DNA from: Ferrovibrio sp046297895
Lineage (GTDB): Bacteria; Pseudomonadota; Alphaproteobacteria; Ferrovibrionales; Ferrovibrionaceae
Direction of reading: 5' to 3'
DNA: 64,000 nt
NCBI RefSeq assembly: GCF_046297895.1
Contig: NZ_JBKBHC010000002.1
Location: forward strand, 372,001-436,000
The position numbers and the translations under genes are program-made. Below, one piece after another: positions 42,884 to 52,132 of the stretch; position 1 is the first letter of the stretch; every line of letters begins with the position of its first letter. Under the pieces are notes generated by a model. It was not told where the DNA came from and searched no databases. It worked only from the letters and a program-made list of their open reading frames with translations.

Positions 42884-44700
42884 TCTCCCGCCGCCGAGAG
42901 CACGCCGACGCTGTCCTCGTTCTCGGCGGCACGCGCTTCCTGCTGCTTGTGCCACAGCGCGGCATAAAGCCCGCCGGCCTGCAGCAGGGTGTGGTGGCGG
43001 CCGCGTTCGGCGATGCGGCCCTGATCCAGCACGATGATCTCGTCGGCATCCACCACGGTGGACAGGCGATGGGCGATCACCAGCGTGGTGCAGCCTTCCG
43101 CGGCGCGGGCCAGGGCCGCCTGGATTTCGCGTTCGGTATGGGTGTCGAGCGCCGAGGTGGCCTCGTCGAACACCATGATCTTGGGCTGCTTCAGCAAGGC
43201 GCGGGCAATCGCCACGCGCTGCTTCTCGCCACCCGACAGTTTCAGGCCGCGTTCGCCCACCATGGTGGCCATGCCATCGGGCAGGCGCGCGATCAGGCCA
43301 TCGAGCTGCGCCAGCCGCGCTGCTTCCTGCACCTCGGTATCCGTTGCCTCCACGCGGCCGTAGCGGATGTTGTAAAGAATCGTGTCGTTGAACAGCACGG
43401 TATCCTGCGGCACGATGCCGATGGCGCGCCGCAGGCTGGTCTGGCTGACCTCGCGGATATCCTGGCCGTCGATGCGGATATTGCCGTCCGACACATCGTA
43501 GAAACGGTAGAGCAGGCGCGAGAGCGTCGACTTGCCGGCGCCCGAGGCGCCCACCACCGCCACCTTGGCGCCGGACGGGATGCGGAAGCTCACGCCGGCC
43601 AGGATTTCACGGCGCGGATCGTAGGCGAAGCGAACATTGTCAAATTCGACCTCGCCACGCGACACGTTCAGCGCCGGCGCGCCGGCCTTGTCCTGCACCT
43701 CCTGCGGTACATCGAGCAGCTTGAACATCGCCTCCATGTCGATCAGGCCCTGCTTGATCTCGCGATAGGCGAAACCGAGGAAATTCAGCGGCAGGTAAAG
43801 CTGGATCAGGTAGGCGTTGACCATGACGATGTCGCCCAGCGTCATGGTGCCGTCGCGCACGCCCAGCACGGCCAGGCTCATCACGCCGATCAGGCCGATG
43901 GCGATGATCGCGCCCTGGCCCAGATTGAGCAGAGCCAGCGAGGTCTGGCTTTTCACGGCGGCACGTTCGTAGCGGCTGAGGGCCTCGTCGAAGCGGCGGG
44001 CCTCGTGCGCCTCGTTGGTGAAGTATTTCACCGTCTCATAATTGAGCAGGCTGTCGATCGCGCGGGTATTGGCGCGCTGGTCCTCGTCGTTCATCTGGCG
44101 CCGGTATTTGGTGCGCCATTCGGTGATGCTGAGGGTATAGAAGATGTAGCCGGCGATGGTGCCGACCGTGATCAGCGCGAAGCTCCAGCCATAGAGCCAC
44201 CACAGGATGCCGCCGACCAGCGCGATCTCGACGATGGTGGGCAGGATGTTGAAGGTCATGAACTGCAGCACGAACTGGATGCCCTTGGTGCCGCGTTCGA
44301 TCACCCGGCTCAAACCGCCCGTCTGCCGCTCGAGATGGAAACGCAGGGACAGCGCATGCAGGTGGTTGAAGGTCTGCAACGCCAGGTCGCGGATCGCCGC
44401 CTGGGCCACCTTGGCAAACACCGCGTCGCGCAGCTCGCCAAACCCCTGGGCCGCCATGCGCGCCACGCCATAGGCGAGCACCATGCCGAGCACCGCACCA
44501 ATCGCCAGCTGGTTCGCCGAGACACCGGAATTCAGCAGGTCGACCGCGCGCTTGAAGAAATATGGCACTGCAACATTGACCAGCTTGGCCAGCACCAGGA
44601 ACAGCAGCGCGATCACCACGCGCCGTCGCAGGTCGGGCCGGCTGGCCGGCCAGAGTCGCGGAATCAGCAAGCCGGGTAGTGTTTTTTTCAAGTCGGTCAT
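42880..44700 (-). CDS. Atm1-type ABC exporter, membrane and ATPase domains fused
   Basis: 606 residues from the ATG at 44698-44700. The N-terminal part has six membrane helices; the ATPase part shows Walker A GASGAGKST (about residue 389), signature LSGGEKQRVAIARALL, and Walker B IMVFDEATSALD. The sequence before the helices lacks long extensions. The match is to the Atm1/ABCB7 group, thought to export a glutathione-bound sulfur or metal compound. A lipid or drug exporter is the alternative. Monocistronic. Confidence 0.88.
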   Translation of the reverse strand: MTDLKKTLPGLLIPRLWPASRPDLRRRVVIALLFLVLAKLVNVAVPYFFKRAVDLLNSGVSANQLAIGAVLGMVLAYGVARMAAQGFGELRDAVFAKVAQAAIRDLALQTFNHLHALSLRFHLERQTGGLSRVIERGTKGIQFVLQFMTFNILPTIVEIALVGGILWWLYGWSFALITVGTIAGYIFYTLSITEWRTKYRRQMNDEDQRANTRAIDSLLNYETVKYFTNEAHEARRFDEALSRYERAAVKSQTSLALLNLGQGAIIAIGLIGVMSLAVLGVRDGTMTLGDIVMVNAYLIQLYLPLNFLGFAYREIKQGLIDMEAMFKLLDVPQEVQDKAGAPALNVSRGEVEFDNVRFAYDPRREILAGVSFRIPSGAKVAVVGASGAGKSTLSRLLYRFYDVSDGNIRIDGQDIREVSQTSLRRAIGIVPQDTVLFNDTILYNIRYGRVEATDTEVQEAARLAQLDGLIARLPDGMATMVGERGLKLSGGEKQRVAIARALLKQPKIMVFDEATSALDTHTEREIQAALARAAEGCTTLVIAHRLSTVVDADEIIVLDQGRIAERGRHHTLLQAGGLYAALWHKQQEARAAENEDSVGVLSAAGD

Positions 44701-44826
44701 GATGGGCGAAGGGCTGGAGCTTGGGTTAGGCTGGCGATGCTTGATCGGGGTGTGTACGGAGCGTATCGTTTGCTCCCCCAACAATCGACCCCGTTTTTTC
44801 CTTATTTCTGGCTAGGGAGCAGTCCG

Positions 44827-45675
44827 ATGAAAGTGGTGAGCTTCGTCCGCAATGGCAAGAGCTCGTATGGCGTGGTTTCCGGCGACGGCATAGTCGATGT
44901 CGGCGCCAAACTCGGCAGCAAGTATGCCGATCTCGCCGCGGTTCTCAAAGCCGGCGCGCTGGCCGAGGTCGAATCGACTGCCAAAGGTGTGACGGCCGAC
45001 ATGAAACTGGACGGCACCACCCTGCTGCCGGTGATCCCCAACCCGGGCAAGATCATCTGCGTCGGCGTCAACTACGACGAACACCGCCGCGAGATGGGCC
45101 GCGAACCGCCGGGCCATCCCACCATCTTCGTGCGTTTCCCCGAAAGCCAGGTGGCCCATGGCCAGCCGGTGCTGAAGCCGGCCGAATCCGACCGGCTGGA
45201 TTATGAAGGCGAGCTGGCCGTGATCATCGGCAAGCCGGGCTTCAAGGTTTCGGAAGACAACGCCTATTCCATCATCGCCGGCTATTCCTGCTACATGGAT
45301 GGCTCGGTGCGCGACTGGCAGACCCATACCAGCCAGTTCACCCCGGGCAAGAACTTCCCCGCCACCGGCGGCTTCGGCCCCTGGATGGTGACCGCCGACG
45401 AGATCCCCGATCCCCAGGACCTGATGCTGGAAACCCGCCTGAACGGCCAGACCGTTCAGAAATCGGGCACCGACCTGATGACCTTCAACATCCGCAAGAT
45501 CATCAAGTATGTCACCACCTGGGTCGAACTGAAGCCCGGCGACGTGATCGCCACCGGCACCCCCGGCGGTGTCGGCACCAAGCGCAACCCGCCGCTCTAC
45601 ATGAAGGACGGCGACGTGGTGGAGGTCGAGATCAGCAAGGTCGGCCTGCTGCGCAACCCGGTGAAGAACGCGTAA
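44827..45675 (+). CDS. Fumarylacetoacetate hydrolase family protein
   Basis: 282 residues. The FAH fold is shown by VNYDEHRREMGREPPGHPTIF, DYEGELAVIIGKPGF (metal-binding Glu) and SVRDWQ. The family includes hydrolases and isomerases of acylpyruvates and aromatic degradation; the exact reaction is unknown. AGGGAGC lies before the ATG. A Rho-independent terminator follows. Confidence 0.92.
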   Translation: MKVVSFVRNGKSSYGVVSGDGIVDVGAKLGSKYADLAAVLKAGALAEVESTAKGVTADMKLDGTTLLPVIPNPGKIICVGVNYDEHRREMGREPPGHPTIFVRFPESQVAHGQPVLKPAESDRLDYEGELAVIIGKPGFKVSEDNAYSIIAGYSCYMDGSVRDWQTHTSQFTPGKNFPATGGFGPWMVTADEIPDPQDLMLETRLNGQTVQKSGTDLMTFNIRKIIKYVTTWVELKPGDVIATGTPGGVGTKRNPPLYMKDGDVVEVEISKVGLLRNPVKNA

Positions 45676-45696
45676 GCGGTACTGAATTCCGGTTTC

Positions 45697-45728
45697 AAAC
45701 GGCGCCCTTCGCGGCGCCGTTTCTTTTT
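45697..45728 (+). terminator. Rho-independent terminator
   Basis: AAACGGCGCC and GGCGCCGTTT form a 10-bp stem with loop CTTCGC, followed by C and five T. It lies 22 bases after the FAH gene and touches the end of the convergent pyrD. Confidence 0.9.
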
Positions 45729-46771
45729 CAATTCTTCCCCACCGCCTCGGCCACGCTCTTGAAGCCGTCACGCTTCAGCAGGGCGGCAAGCTCGCTCTTG
45801 ATGCGGCCGACCAGGCCCGGGCCTTCATAGAGCATGGCGGAATAAAGCTGCACGGCCGAGGCGCCGGCGCGGATGCGGGCATAGGCATCCGCGCCCGAGG
45901 CGATGCCGCCCACACCGATCAGCGGCATGCGGCTGCCGATCCTGCCATGAAGCTGTTTCAGCACGGCCTGTGCGCGCTCGCGCAACGGGACGCCCGACAG
46001 GCCGCCGCTCTCGGCCTTGTACCGGCTGCGCAGCGTATCGGGCCGCGCAATGGTGGTGTTGGTGGCGACGATGCCATCCAGCCCATATTGCAGCGCGAGG
46101 TCGGCCACCGCATCGATGTCGTCTTCCGCCAGGTCGGGTGCGATCTTGACCAGCAGTGGCGTCTTGTATTGTGCATGCAGGGGCTGCAGCCGGGCGAGCA
46201 GCGCAGCCAGTTCCTCGCGGCCCTGCAGGTTGCGCAGGCCCGGCGTGTTGGGCGAGGAGACATTGACCACGGCGAAGCCGCAGAGCGCGGCCAGCCGCGC
46301 ATAGGAGATCGCGTAATCGCCGGGGCGATCGCCGGAATCCTTGTTGGCGCCGAGATTGACCCCGACCAGGCCCATGCGCCCGCGCCGCGCCTCCAGCCGC
46401 GATGCCACCACATCCAGCCCTTCATTGTTGAAGCCCATGCGGTTGATCACCGCGTGGTCTTCCTCCAGCCGGAACAGGCGCGGCTGCGGATTGCCCGGCT
46501 GCGGACGCGGCGTGACGCCACCGACCTCGACGAAGCCGAAGCCCAGGCGCAGCATGGCATCGGGTACCTCGGCATTCTTGTCGAAGCCGGCCGCCAGACC
46601 CACGGGATTGGAAAGGCGCCTGCCGAACAGGGTGGTGGCCAGCACCGGATCGTCAGCCTGGCGCGGCGGGATGACCAAACCGGTCTTGAGCAGGTCGAGG
46701 GTCATGCGGTGCGCACGCTCGGACTCCACATGCCGCACCAGCGGCCAGACCAGACAGCGATAGAGGTTCAT
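45728..46771 (-). CDS. pyrD: Dihydroorotate dehydrogenase (quinone), class 2
   Basis: 347 residues. The N-terminal hydrophobic helix of class 2 enzymes is present (NLYRCLVWPLVRHVESERAH). Landmarks: GFVEVGGVTPRPQPGNPQPR, NRMGFNNEGLD and VNVSSPNTPGLRNLQG with the catalytic Ser. It oxidises dihydroorotate with quinone at the membrane. It overlaps the upstream 2H gene by ATGA. Confidence 0.96.
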   Translation of the reverse strand: MNLYRCLVWPLVRHVESERAHRMTLDLLKTGLVIPPRQADDPVLATTLFGRRLSNPVGLAAGFDKNAEVPDAMLRLGFGFVEVGGVTPRPQPGNPQPRLFRLEEDHAVINRMGFNNEGLDVVASRLEARRGRMGLVGVNLGANKDSGDRPGDYAISYARLAALCGFAVVNVSSPNTPGLRNLQGREELAALLARLQPLHAQYKTPLLVKIAPDLAEDDIDAVADLALQYGLDGIVATNTTIARPDTLRSRYKAESGGLSGVPLRERAQAVLKQLHGRIGSRMPLIGVGGIASGADAYARIRAGASAVQLYSAMLYEGPGLVGRIKSELAALLKRDGFKSVAEAVGKN

Positions 46772-47451
46772 GCGACGGGCTCCGGACGGGCGGGCGACGG
46801 GCTGATCGGCGCCGGGCTGGCTGGCAACGGGGCGCCGAGGGACAGCTTGGCGAGGGTATCGAATTCCAGCGCGGGATACCGCGTTTCACGCAGCAGGATG
46901 ACATCTTGCAGCAGAAAACGCAGATCGAGCGGCAGCGCGGCGATCCGCGCGGCAAAATCGGGCGGCAAGGCTGAAGGCGCGGCATAGCGCGCCAGCGTGA
47001 CATGAACGAGATCGTAGCGCGGCGCGCCGCCGGGCGGCGGCGGCAGGATGTCCGCCAGGCGCCGGCGCAGCGACCAGACCGCCTCAGCCGCTTCGCTGCG
47101 GTCATCGGCAACGGCGATGACGGCCGTGGGCGTGGCGCGCAGGGCGGCGAAGCGCAGCGTCACGGGTGGCTGTGCAGCGGCCCAGCCGCGCAGGGTCGCC
47201 TGAACTGCCGCCGCGTTCGCGGCCCAGTAGGCCTCCTTGTCGAAATCCTGCCGCACCGGCGCGACGGCATAGATCGAAAGATGCTGATGCGACGGCGGCA
47301 CGAGGCGCAGGCCGCAGGGGTCGGCAATGGTGGCGATCTGCGCCAGCAGCGGCTGCAACGCCGCCTGCAGATCGGCCGGCGCCAGCGCGGCCACGCCGTA
47401 GGAGCACGCCGGCTGCTGCCAGAAGGGATCGAGGCTGAATCCGCCGCTCAT
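46768..47451 (-). CDS. 2H phosphoesterase / 2'-5' RNA ligase-like protein
   Basis: 227 residues from the ATG at 47449-47451. The two His motifs are in HQHLSIYAV (about residue 53) and HVTLARY (about residue 150). The family hydrolyses 2',3'-cyclic or 2',5' bonds in RNA or nucleotides. The last 15 residues are Pro-rich. Overlaps of four bases link it to DUF952 and pyrD. Confidence 0.8.
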   Translation of the reverse strand: MSGGFSLDPFWQQPACSYGVAALAPADLQAALQPLLAQIATIADPCGLRLVPPSHQHLSIYAVAPVRQDFDKEAYWAANAAAVQATLRGWAAAQPPVTLRFAALRATPTAVIAVADDRSEAAEAVWSLRRRLADILPPPPGGAPRYDLVHVTLARYAAPSALPPDFAARIAALPLDLRFLLQDVILLRETRYPALEFDTLAKLSLGAPLPASPAPISPSPARPEPVA

Positions 47452-47792
47452 GGTTCGAGGTCGGGAAAGACATGCCGGCCATCCGGACCGAGCGGCAGAT
47501 TTTCGACGCGATGCACGGCCGCGACCGGCAGGTCGCCATAGAGATGGGGAAACAGATCGTCGTTGCGCGACCTTTCCCATTTCAGCGGGGCCGCAAGAGA
47601 TTCCGCCCTCACATAGAGCAGCACCAGGGCGGGCAGGCCAGCGTAATGCTTCGCCGCCGTCTCGGCCACCTGGGCGGATGTCGAGAAATGGATGAAGCCG
47701 TCGCGGATGTCATGCGCGCTGCCAGTGAAACGGCCGGCGGCTTGCGCGGCCGCCCAGTCGGCGGCAGTGAGGATGCGGTAGATCGTGGTCAT
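47448..47792 (-). CDS. DUF952 family protein
   Basis: 114 residues. The family pattern is IYRILTAADWAAAQAAGRF, DGFIHFSTSAQVAETAAKHY and FPHLYGDLPVAAV. Function unknown; it is commonly a neighbour of pyrD. Overlaps the 2H gene by ATGA, so the three form one operon. Confidence 0.92.
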   Translation of the reverse strand: MTTIYRILTAADWAAAQAAGRFTGSAHDIRDGFIHFSTSAQVAETAAKHYAGLPALVLLYVRAESLAAPLKWERSRNDDLFPHLYGDLPVAAVHRVENLPLGPDGRHVFPDLEP

Positions 47793-47838
47793 GGCGATGG
47801 CATAGCAGAAAGCCTGCCGGCCGGGGAGAGTTCCGCCG

Positions 47839-48243
47839 TCACTTCGCTCGCCCGGTCGTCTTTTCGAAGCTGCGCAACCCGGCCATGCCGAGCATGGCCA
47901 GCACCAGTTCGAACAGGCTGTCGATGCGGATATCCGGCGGCTGCACGCCCGGCGCCCAGAGTGCGGCGGCCCAGAGGAACAGCGGGTGGCCGAGATAGGC
48001 CCAGCCCACGCCGGCGGCGCAGATCCAGCCGACTGCCGGCCGCCAGCCGGCCACGAACACGCTGCGATGCGCCGCCTCGATCTTGTTCAGCTCGACCTGC
48101 AGGGCGCCCGGATTTTGCCGGAGCTTCTCCAGCACCGCTTCGGCCTGGGCGCGTTCGGCATCGGAAGTGAACAACTTGTCGAAGACATTGCCGATCGCCT
48201 CGATGGGCGAGGCGATATTGGCCACCAGCAGTTTGTCCAGCAT
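47839..48243 (-). CDS. Holin of the 3TM (GTA-type) family
   Basis: 134 residues. Hydrophobic segments (VFVAGWRPAVGWICAAGVGW, PLFLWAAALWAPGV, LFELVLAMLGMAGL) form the holin pattern, with an N-terminal helical region and a charged C-terminus (RSFEKTTGRAK). It would form the inner-membrane pore that lets the lysin reach the wall. Last gene of the phage transcript. Confidence 0.85.
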   Translation of the reverse strand: MLDKLLVANIASPIEAIGNVFDKLFTSDAERAQAEAVLEKLRQNPGALQVELNKIEAAHRSVFVAGWRPAVGWICAAGVGWAYLGHPLFLWAAALWAPGVQPPDIRIDSLFELVLAMLGMAGLRSFEKTTGRAK

Positions 48244-48255
48244 GGCAGGGTTCCT

Positions 48256-48714
48256 TCAGGCGATGTCGTTGTAGAAGGCATGGCGGCCGATCACGGCGCA
48301 GGGCGTATGGCCCCGCGCCCAGCCCGGCGCGATATCGACGGTGTGATAATGCGTGGCACCGAAGGTGTAGTCGGGCAGCCCGCCGCTCAAGCCCTGATCG
48401 GCAACCTGCAGCGCGATCCTGAACTCTGCGTCGCGCTCGTCCACCCGCTCCAGCTTGGCGCGGTTGGGATCTTCAGCCAGCCAGCAGGAGAACTGCCAGG
48501 GCCGCAGGCAAACCTCGGCCACGCTGCGGCCCCACCAGCCGGGTTTGGCGGCACGGTTCAGGATCACGCTGGCCACCGCCATCATGCCTTCCCGCCCCTC
48601 GCTTCGCGCCTCGCCCCACACAGTGCGGGCCAGCGTGTCGCGGGTGAAGGCCTGGTCGCCGAAGGCGGCGGCGCGACGCGCGTGACCGGCCGGCAATCTG
48701 CGGGGGATCGTCAT
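48256..48714 (-). CDS. SleB-type cell wall hydrolase (endolysin)
   Basis: 152 residues, hydrolase_2 family. The core begins LARTVWGEARSEGREGMMA with the catalytic Glu, followed by VASVILNRAAKPGWWG and FGATHYHTVDI. No signal peptide, so it relies on the holin. It cleaves peptidoglycan for phage lysis. Confidence 0.88.
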   Translation of the reverse strand: MTIPRRLPAGHARRAAAFGDQAFTRDTLARTVWGEARSEGREGMMAVASVILNRAAKPGWWGRSVAEVCLRPWQFSCWLAEDPNRAKLERVDERDAEFRIALQVADQGLSGGLPDYTFGATHYHTVDIAPGWARGHTPCAVIGRHAFYNDIA

Positions 48715-48730
48715 GGCGCTGCCTCCTTCA

Positions 48731-49027
48731 TCATGCGGTGCGTGCCGGCAGGTCGAGCTTGGCCTCGATGCGCAGCAGGTGTTCGGTCAGGCGCGTCTCG
48801 ACATCCTTCAGGTAGCCGATCGAGGCATAACGCTGGGCGACCTCAAGCTTGTAATCCGAAAGCGCGGCGCGCGTGGCGGTGATGGCGGCGCGATGCTCGG
48901 CCTGCAGCTGCGCGATCTGGTGTTCCGCGCGGTCGCGCTGGCGCTGGATCATCCAGAACAGGCCGGCCAACACCGGCAGCTCAACCGCGCTGAGCCACCA
49001 GGTCCAGTCGAGGGCAAGATTGGCCAT
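48731..49027 (-). CDS. Small membrane protein with coiled coil (spanin-like candidate)
   Basis: 98 residues. One membrane helix (WWLSAVELPVLAGLFWMIQ, residues 10-28) is followed by a long charged coiled coil. It lies between the terminase and lysin genes, close to where T7-like phages keep the Rz spanin gene. A spanin role is possible but unproven; it is longest as a type II membrane protein with the coil in the periplasm. Confidence 0.6.
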   Translation of the reverse strand: MANLALDWTWWLSAVELPVLAGLFWMIQRQRDRAEHQIAQLQAEHRAAITATRAALSDYKLEVAQRYASIGYLKDVETRLTEHLLRIEAKLDLPARTA

Positions 49028-49048
49028 GGCGTATTCCTTTCCGGTTCT

Positions 49049-50587
49049 TCAGACTTCGAAGTCGCTGGATGCGACATGGGTTTCGCCGCCCAGGCGCCAG
49101 CTCGGCCGATCCGGGCGCGAGGGCAAGAACCCGAGACGCACGGGTTCCGACAGCAGGCAGCCGGCCACGGCATCCAGGCCGTCGTCGCGGCCCAGGCTGG
49201 AGCGGCCCTGATGGCCCGGCCGCCATTCGCGCATCTCGGTGAAGAAAGGCGTCTGCGCCACGCTGTCATGGGCCTTGAGTGCGCCGGCAGCCAGCACGGT
49301 GTCGAAGGCTTCGAGAATGCGCACCGCCTTGGCCTTGCGGCTGGTGCATTCGATCACGCCGGTGCCGCAACCGGCCTCGGCCAGGGCCCGGCGCAGCAGG
49401 CCGGGCAGGAATTTACCCAGGCCATTCGTCTCCAACCGGATGGCCGGCAGATACAGTTCCTTGGCGAATTGCGCCGCCTGCCGGCAGAGCTGGCTGGCGG
49501 CGTCAGTGGGATCGCGCGGATCCTGCTGCAGCCAGCGGATGCGGTGCAGCCAGTAGCCGCCCTCGCCATCGGCGAACACGGCGGCGATCACGCTGCCATC
49601 GCCCTTGCGCGGGGAACCGTAGGATGGATCCCACCAGCAACTAGCCGAAACCATGCGCTTAGGGCCGATCTCGATGCGAAGCCGCTCGCCGCTCAGCACA
49701 TCGACCTTCAACTCGTCGCCATAGCTGTCGATCAGGTCGGGATCCAGACGGCCGTCTTCGGCCGAGGTGGGGCGCAGCAGCATTTGCGCGGCAAAGCGTG
49801 CGGGGCCCGTGCGGCGGCGGATCAGATCCAGCCGCTCGCGCGGGAAACGCTCGGGCCAGCGGCTCTGGCCATGCTCGTCCAGCACCGGCAGCACCAGACG
49901 CTGGAAGCCGGCCAGGAAGGGCGCTTCCTCGCCGGTCTCGCGGCGCGGCTCAAGCGCGTAGATCGAATAATAGGAATGCGGCGTGCCGATATATAGCTGC
50001 GTGCCCTCGGGCACCAGCACGTAATCGATTTCGGCCAGCCGGGCGCGCAGTTCCTCGCGTTTGACCGGCGTGTCGCAGGTGGCCGGCACCTCCACGTCAT
50101 CGCAGAGCACGATATCGGCGCGGCAGCCGGTGATGTTGCCGTTCAATCCGCGTGCCAACATCGAGGGATCGCGCCATTCCTTGGTCCGCCGCACGGTGAA
50201 CTGGTCGGCGGCCCACTGATCGCGCTTGAGCGGGCGCAGCGAGACGGTGAGCGGATGGCGTTCTATGACGCGCTTGACGTTGCGCACCATCTTGCGTGCC
50301 AATGCCTGTTCGGCCGCCAGCACGAGGATGCGCAGGCTCGGGTCGCGCAGCAGCAGCCAGGCAGCGAAGAGCCCGACCAGGGTGGATTTGCCGGCATCGC
50401 GGAAGACCAGCAGCAGCAGTTCGCGCTTGCCTTCCACCCAGTTCTGCTCAAGCCAGGCGAGGATCTCGCGATGCAGATCGGGCATGCCAAGATGCTGGCG
50501 CTGGTTCCAGAAGCGTACGAACTCGACCAGCGAGACCTGGATGGCCACCTCGCGCGATACGCTGCGGATCGGCGTGACATCAATCAC
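49049..50587 (-). CDS. terL: Terminase large subunit
   Basis: 512 residues from a GTG at 50585-50587 that overlaps the small subunit stop by 8 bases. The ATPase part has a Walker-A-like VFRDAGKST and Walker B ADIVLCDD; the nuclease part includes SASCWWDPSYGSPRKGDGS and a C-terminal Asp in RDDGLDAVAG. It packages phage DNA into the head. The sequence matches the T7/podovirus-like terminases. Confidence 0.9.
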   Translation of the reverse strand: MIDVTPIRSVSREVAIQVSLVEFVRFWNQRQHLGMPDLHREILAWLEQNWVEGKRELLLLVFRDAGKSTLVGLFAAWLLLRDPSLRILVLAAEQALARKMVRNVKRVIERHPLTVSLRPLKRDQWAADQFTVRRTKEWRDPSMLARGLNGNITGCRADIVLCDDVEVPATCDTPVKREELRARLAEIDYVLVPEGTQLYIGTPHSYYSIYALEPRRETGEEAPFLAGFQRLVLPVLDEHGQSRWPERFPRERLDLIRRRTGPARFAAQMLLRPTSAEDGRLDPDLIDSYGDELKVDVLSGERLRIEIGPKRMVSASCWWDPSYGSPRKGDGSVIAAVFADGEGGYWLHRIRWLQQDPRDPTDAASQLCRQAAQFAKELYLPAIRLETNGLGKFLPGLLRRALAEAGCGTGVIECTSRKAKAVRILEAFDTVLAAGALKAHDSVAQTPFFTEMREWRPGHQGRSSLGRDDGLDAVAGCLLSEPVRLGFLPSRPDRPSWRLGGETHVASSDFEV

Positions 50588-50867
50588 CGGCAACCTCGTC
50601 CAGGCGGGCCACCATGCGGCGATAGGTGTCGAGGTCCAGGTCGATGCCATCGGCGGCATCGGCGGCATCGACCTTGTCCAGCCCCAGCAGTTTGCGCAGC
50701 AGGGCGATATGGCCAAGCACGCTGCGCGCGGTGGCATGGCACTGGGCCATTGCTTTCTCGTTGCCGGGCAGCTCGGGTCGCACGGGCAGGGAATCGTAGA
50801 CTTCGGTTACGGCCCGCAGCTTGCGCCAGGCCACGCTGCGGAAATCGTCCGCCGTGTCGTGACTCAT
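50580..50867 (-). CDS. Putative terminase small subunit
   Basis: 95 residues, helical and charged (DDFRSVAWRKLRAVTEVYD; AMAQCHATARSVLGHIALL; Asp-rich VDAADAADGIDLDLD). No recognised domain; the call comes from its position directly upstream of terL and its size. Confidence 0.65.
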   Translation of the reverse strand: MSHDTADDFRSVAWRKLRAVTEVYDSLPVRPELPGNEKAMAQCHATARSVLGHIALLRKLLGLDKVDAADAADGIDLDLDTYRRMVARLDEVAGD

Positions 50868-50870
50868 CGT

Positions 50871-50948
50871 TCACTCCCAATGGATCAGCAGGCTGGCCAG
50901 CAACAACAAGGCCGCGGCCAGATCGGTCAACGATGGCGACGGTGTCAT
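50871..50948 (-). CDS. 25-residue membrane micro-ORF
   Basis: The frame reads MTPSPSLTDLAA, then a hydrophobic run ALLLLASLLIHWE, a likely single membrane helix. Its ATG overlaps the ATP-grasp stop (ATGA) and its stop lies three bases before the terminase small subunit start, so no sequence is left unused. I cannot tell whether it is translated for function or only to couple translation. Confidence 0.45.
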   Translation of the reverse strand: MTPSPSLTDLAAALLLLASLLIHWE

Positions 50949-52132
50949 GGCGCCACCTCCAGGCGGATTGCGGCGCGGAAGGTGTCCGCGCGCGCGTTGC
51001 AGGTTTGCGCATCGCCGCCAACCGCGATGAAGCTGGCCGCCTGGCCGGCAGCGTCGAAACCATCCCGCGTGCGGCTGCAATCGGCGGCGCGCATGCGCCA
51101 GGGCAGGATGCCTTCGCCGGGCGGCGCATGATCGATCCAGAGCAGACGACTGCCCTTCGGGCCATGCACCAGATCGATTGCCATGGCCGGCGCCGGCCAT
51201 GCCGGGTCGAAGGGCTCGCCGAACAGCAGGCTGGCCAGCAGGCGACGATGGTAGGACGGGTCGAGCGCAGCCATCAGCCAGTCCCAGGTGGATGGCAGGC
51301 GCAGGTTGATGTCGGTGAGGTGGAAGCCGGAATCCGAGCGCATGCCCTGAACATGCAGGATGCCGGTGCCCCAGCCCGACGCCTGGCCGATCATTGCCGA
51401 CAGGGACGGCAGGCGGTCGGCCAGGTCCGGTGCCGCCGCGGCATGATACAGGCCGCGCTGCCAGCGCCGGCCCGCCTGATCGGCTGCGGCTGGCTCGAAC
51501 TGGCCCTCGCAGCGGCACAGTAGCGTGGCGCCGGCGGAATTCAGCAGCACCGCCGCCAGTTCGATGCGGTCGCTGTCGATGGCGGCCTGCAGCAGGTTCG
51601 GGCCGAGCGGACCGGACCGCTGCTGCTCGAGGAAAAAGGCCGCCGCCAGGTCTTGCGCCGTCAGCCAGTCGAGGAAATGCCGGGCGGACGGAAAGCGGCG
51701 ATAGCCCCATGGCCGCGGCGACCAACTGCCTGACGACTGGCATGGTTTCACGATCAGCGGGCCGTCATACTGCCAGGCACGGAGATCGTCCGGCGCCAGC
51801 GGCACGAGCTGCGGCAATGGCGGCAGGCCCAGAAGCCGACCCAGCAGCGGCAGGCCCGTCGCCTTGTCGGCCAGCGCGGCGGCGAGGGCCGGCGAAAATG
51901 CGGCATGGCCGTTGTCTTCATTCAGCCGTGCAGCCGCATGCGCCATGGCGTCGCTGCAGGCCAGCGCGTATGCGCCCGGCCCGCGCGGCGCCATGGTCAT
52001 GATTTGTTCCCGATCAGCGCTTTCCAAAACCTGCGCCGACAATCCAAGCGCCTTCGCGGCCGCGGCGAAATGGGCGGCCTTGTCGCGGCTTTCCCGGCTG
52101 GGCGCAACAAGCAGCAGCAGCGCGTCGATCAT
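50945..52132 (-). CDS. ATP-grasp ligase, partner of the radical SAM protein
   Basis: 395 residues. The ATP-grasp core is seen in the PLIVKPCQSSGSW strand and loop with Lys129, FFLEQQRSGPLGPNLLQA (about residues 167-184), and the metal-binding HLTDINLRLPSTWDWL (Asp274, Asn276). The N-terminal domain resembles the pre-ATP-grasp fold of RimK-like enzymes. The family usually forms amide or ester bonds through an acyl phosphate. Its ATG overlaps the radical SAM stop, so the two are translationally coupled. In grasp-with-SPASM systems such pairs mature RiPPs; here it is in a prophage beside a Cys-rich tail protein. The substrate is inferred, not shown. Confidence 0.8.
   Translation of the reverse strand: MIDALLLLVAPSRESRDKAAHFAAAAKALGLSAQVLESADREQIMTMAPRGPGAYALACSDAMAHAAARLNEDNGHAAFSPALAAALADKATGLPLLGRLLGLPPLPQLVPLAPDDLRAWQYDGPLIVKPCQSSGSWSPRPWGYRRFPSARHFLDWLTAQDLAAAFFLEQQRSGPLGPNLLQAAIDSDRIELAAVLLNSAGATLLCRCEGQFEPAAADQAGRRWQRGLYHAAAAPDLADRLPSLSAMIGQASGWGTGILHVQGMRSDSGFHLTDINLRLPSTWDWLMAALDPSYHRRLLASLLFGEPFDPAWPAPAMAIDLVHGPKGSRLLWIDHAPPGEGILPWRMRAADCSRTRDGFDAAGQAASFIAVGGDAQTCNARADTFRAAIRLEVAP

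Noticed and set aside
42949..44679. Open frame of 576 codons on the plus strand
   Set aside because: Antisense to the Atm1-type ABC exporter, which has complete ATPase motifs.
47793..47838. attL site of the prophage
   Set aside because: No tRNA or direct repeat could be identified, and the other end is outside the window.
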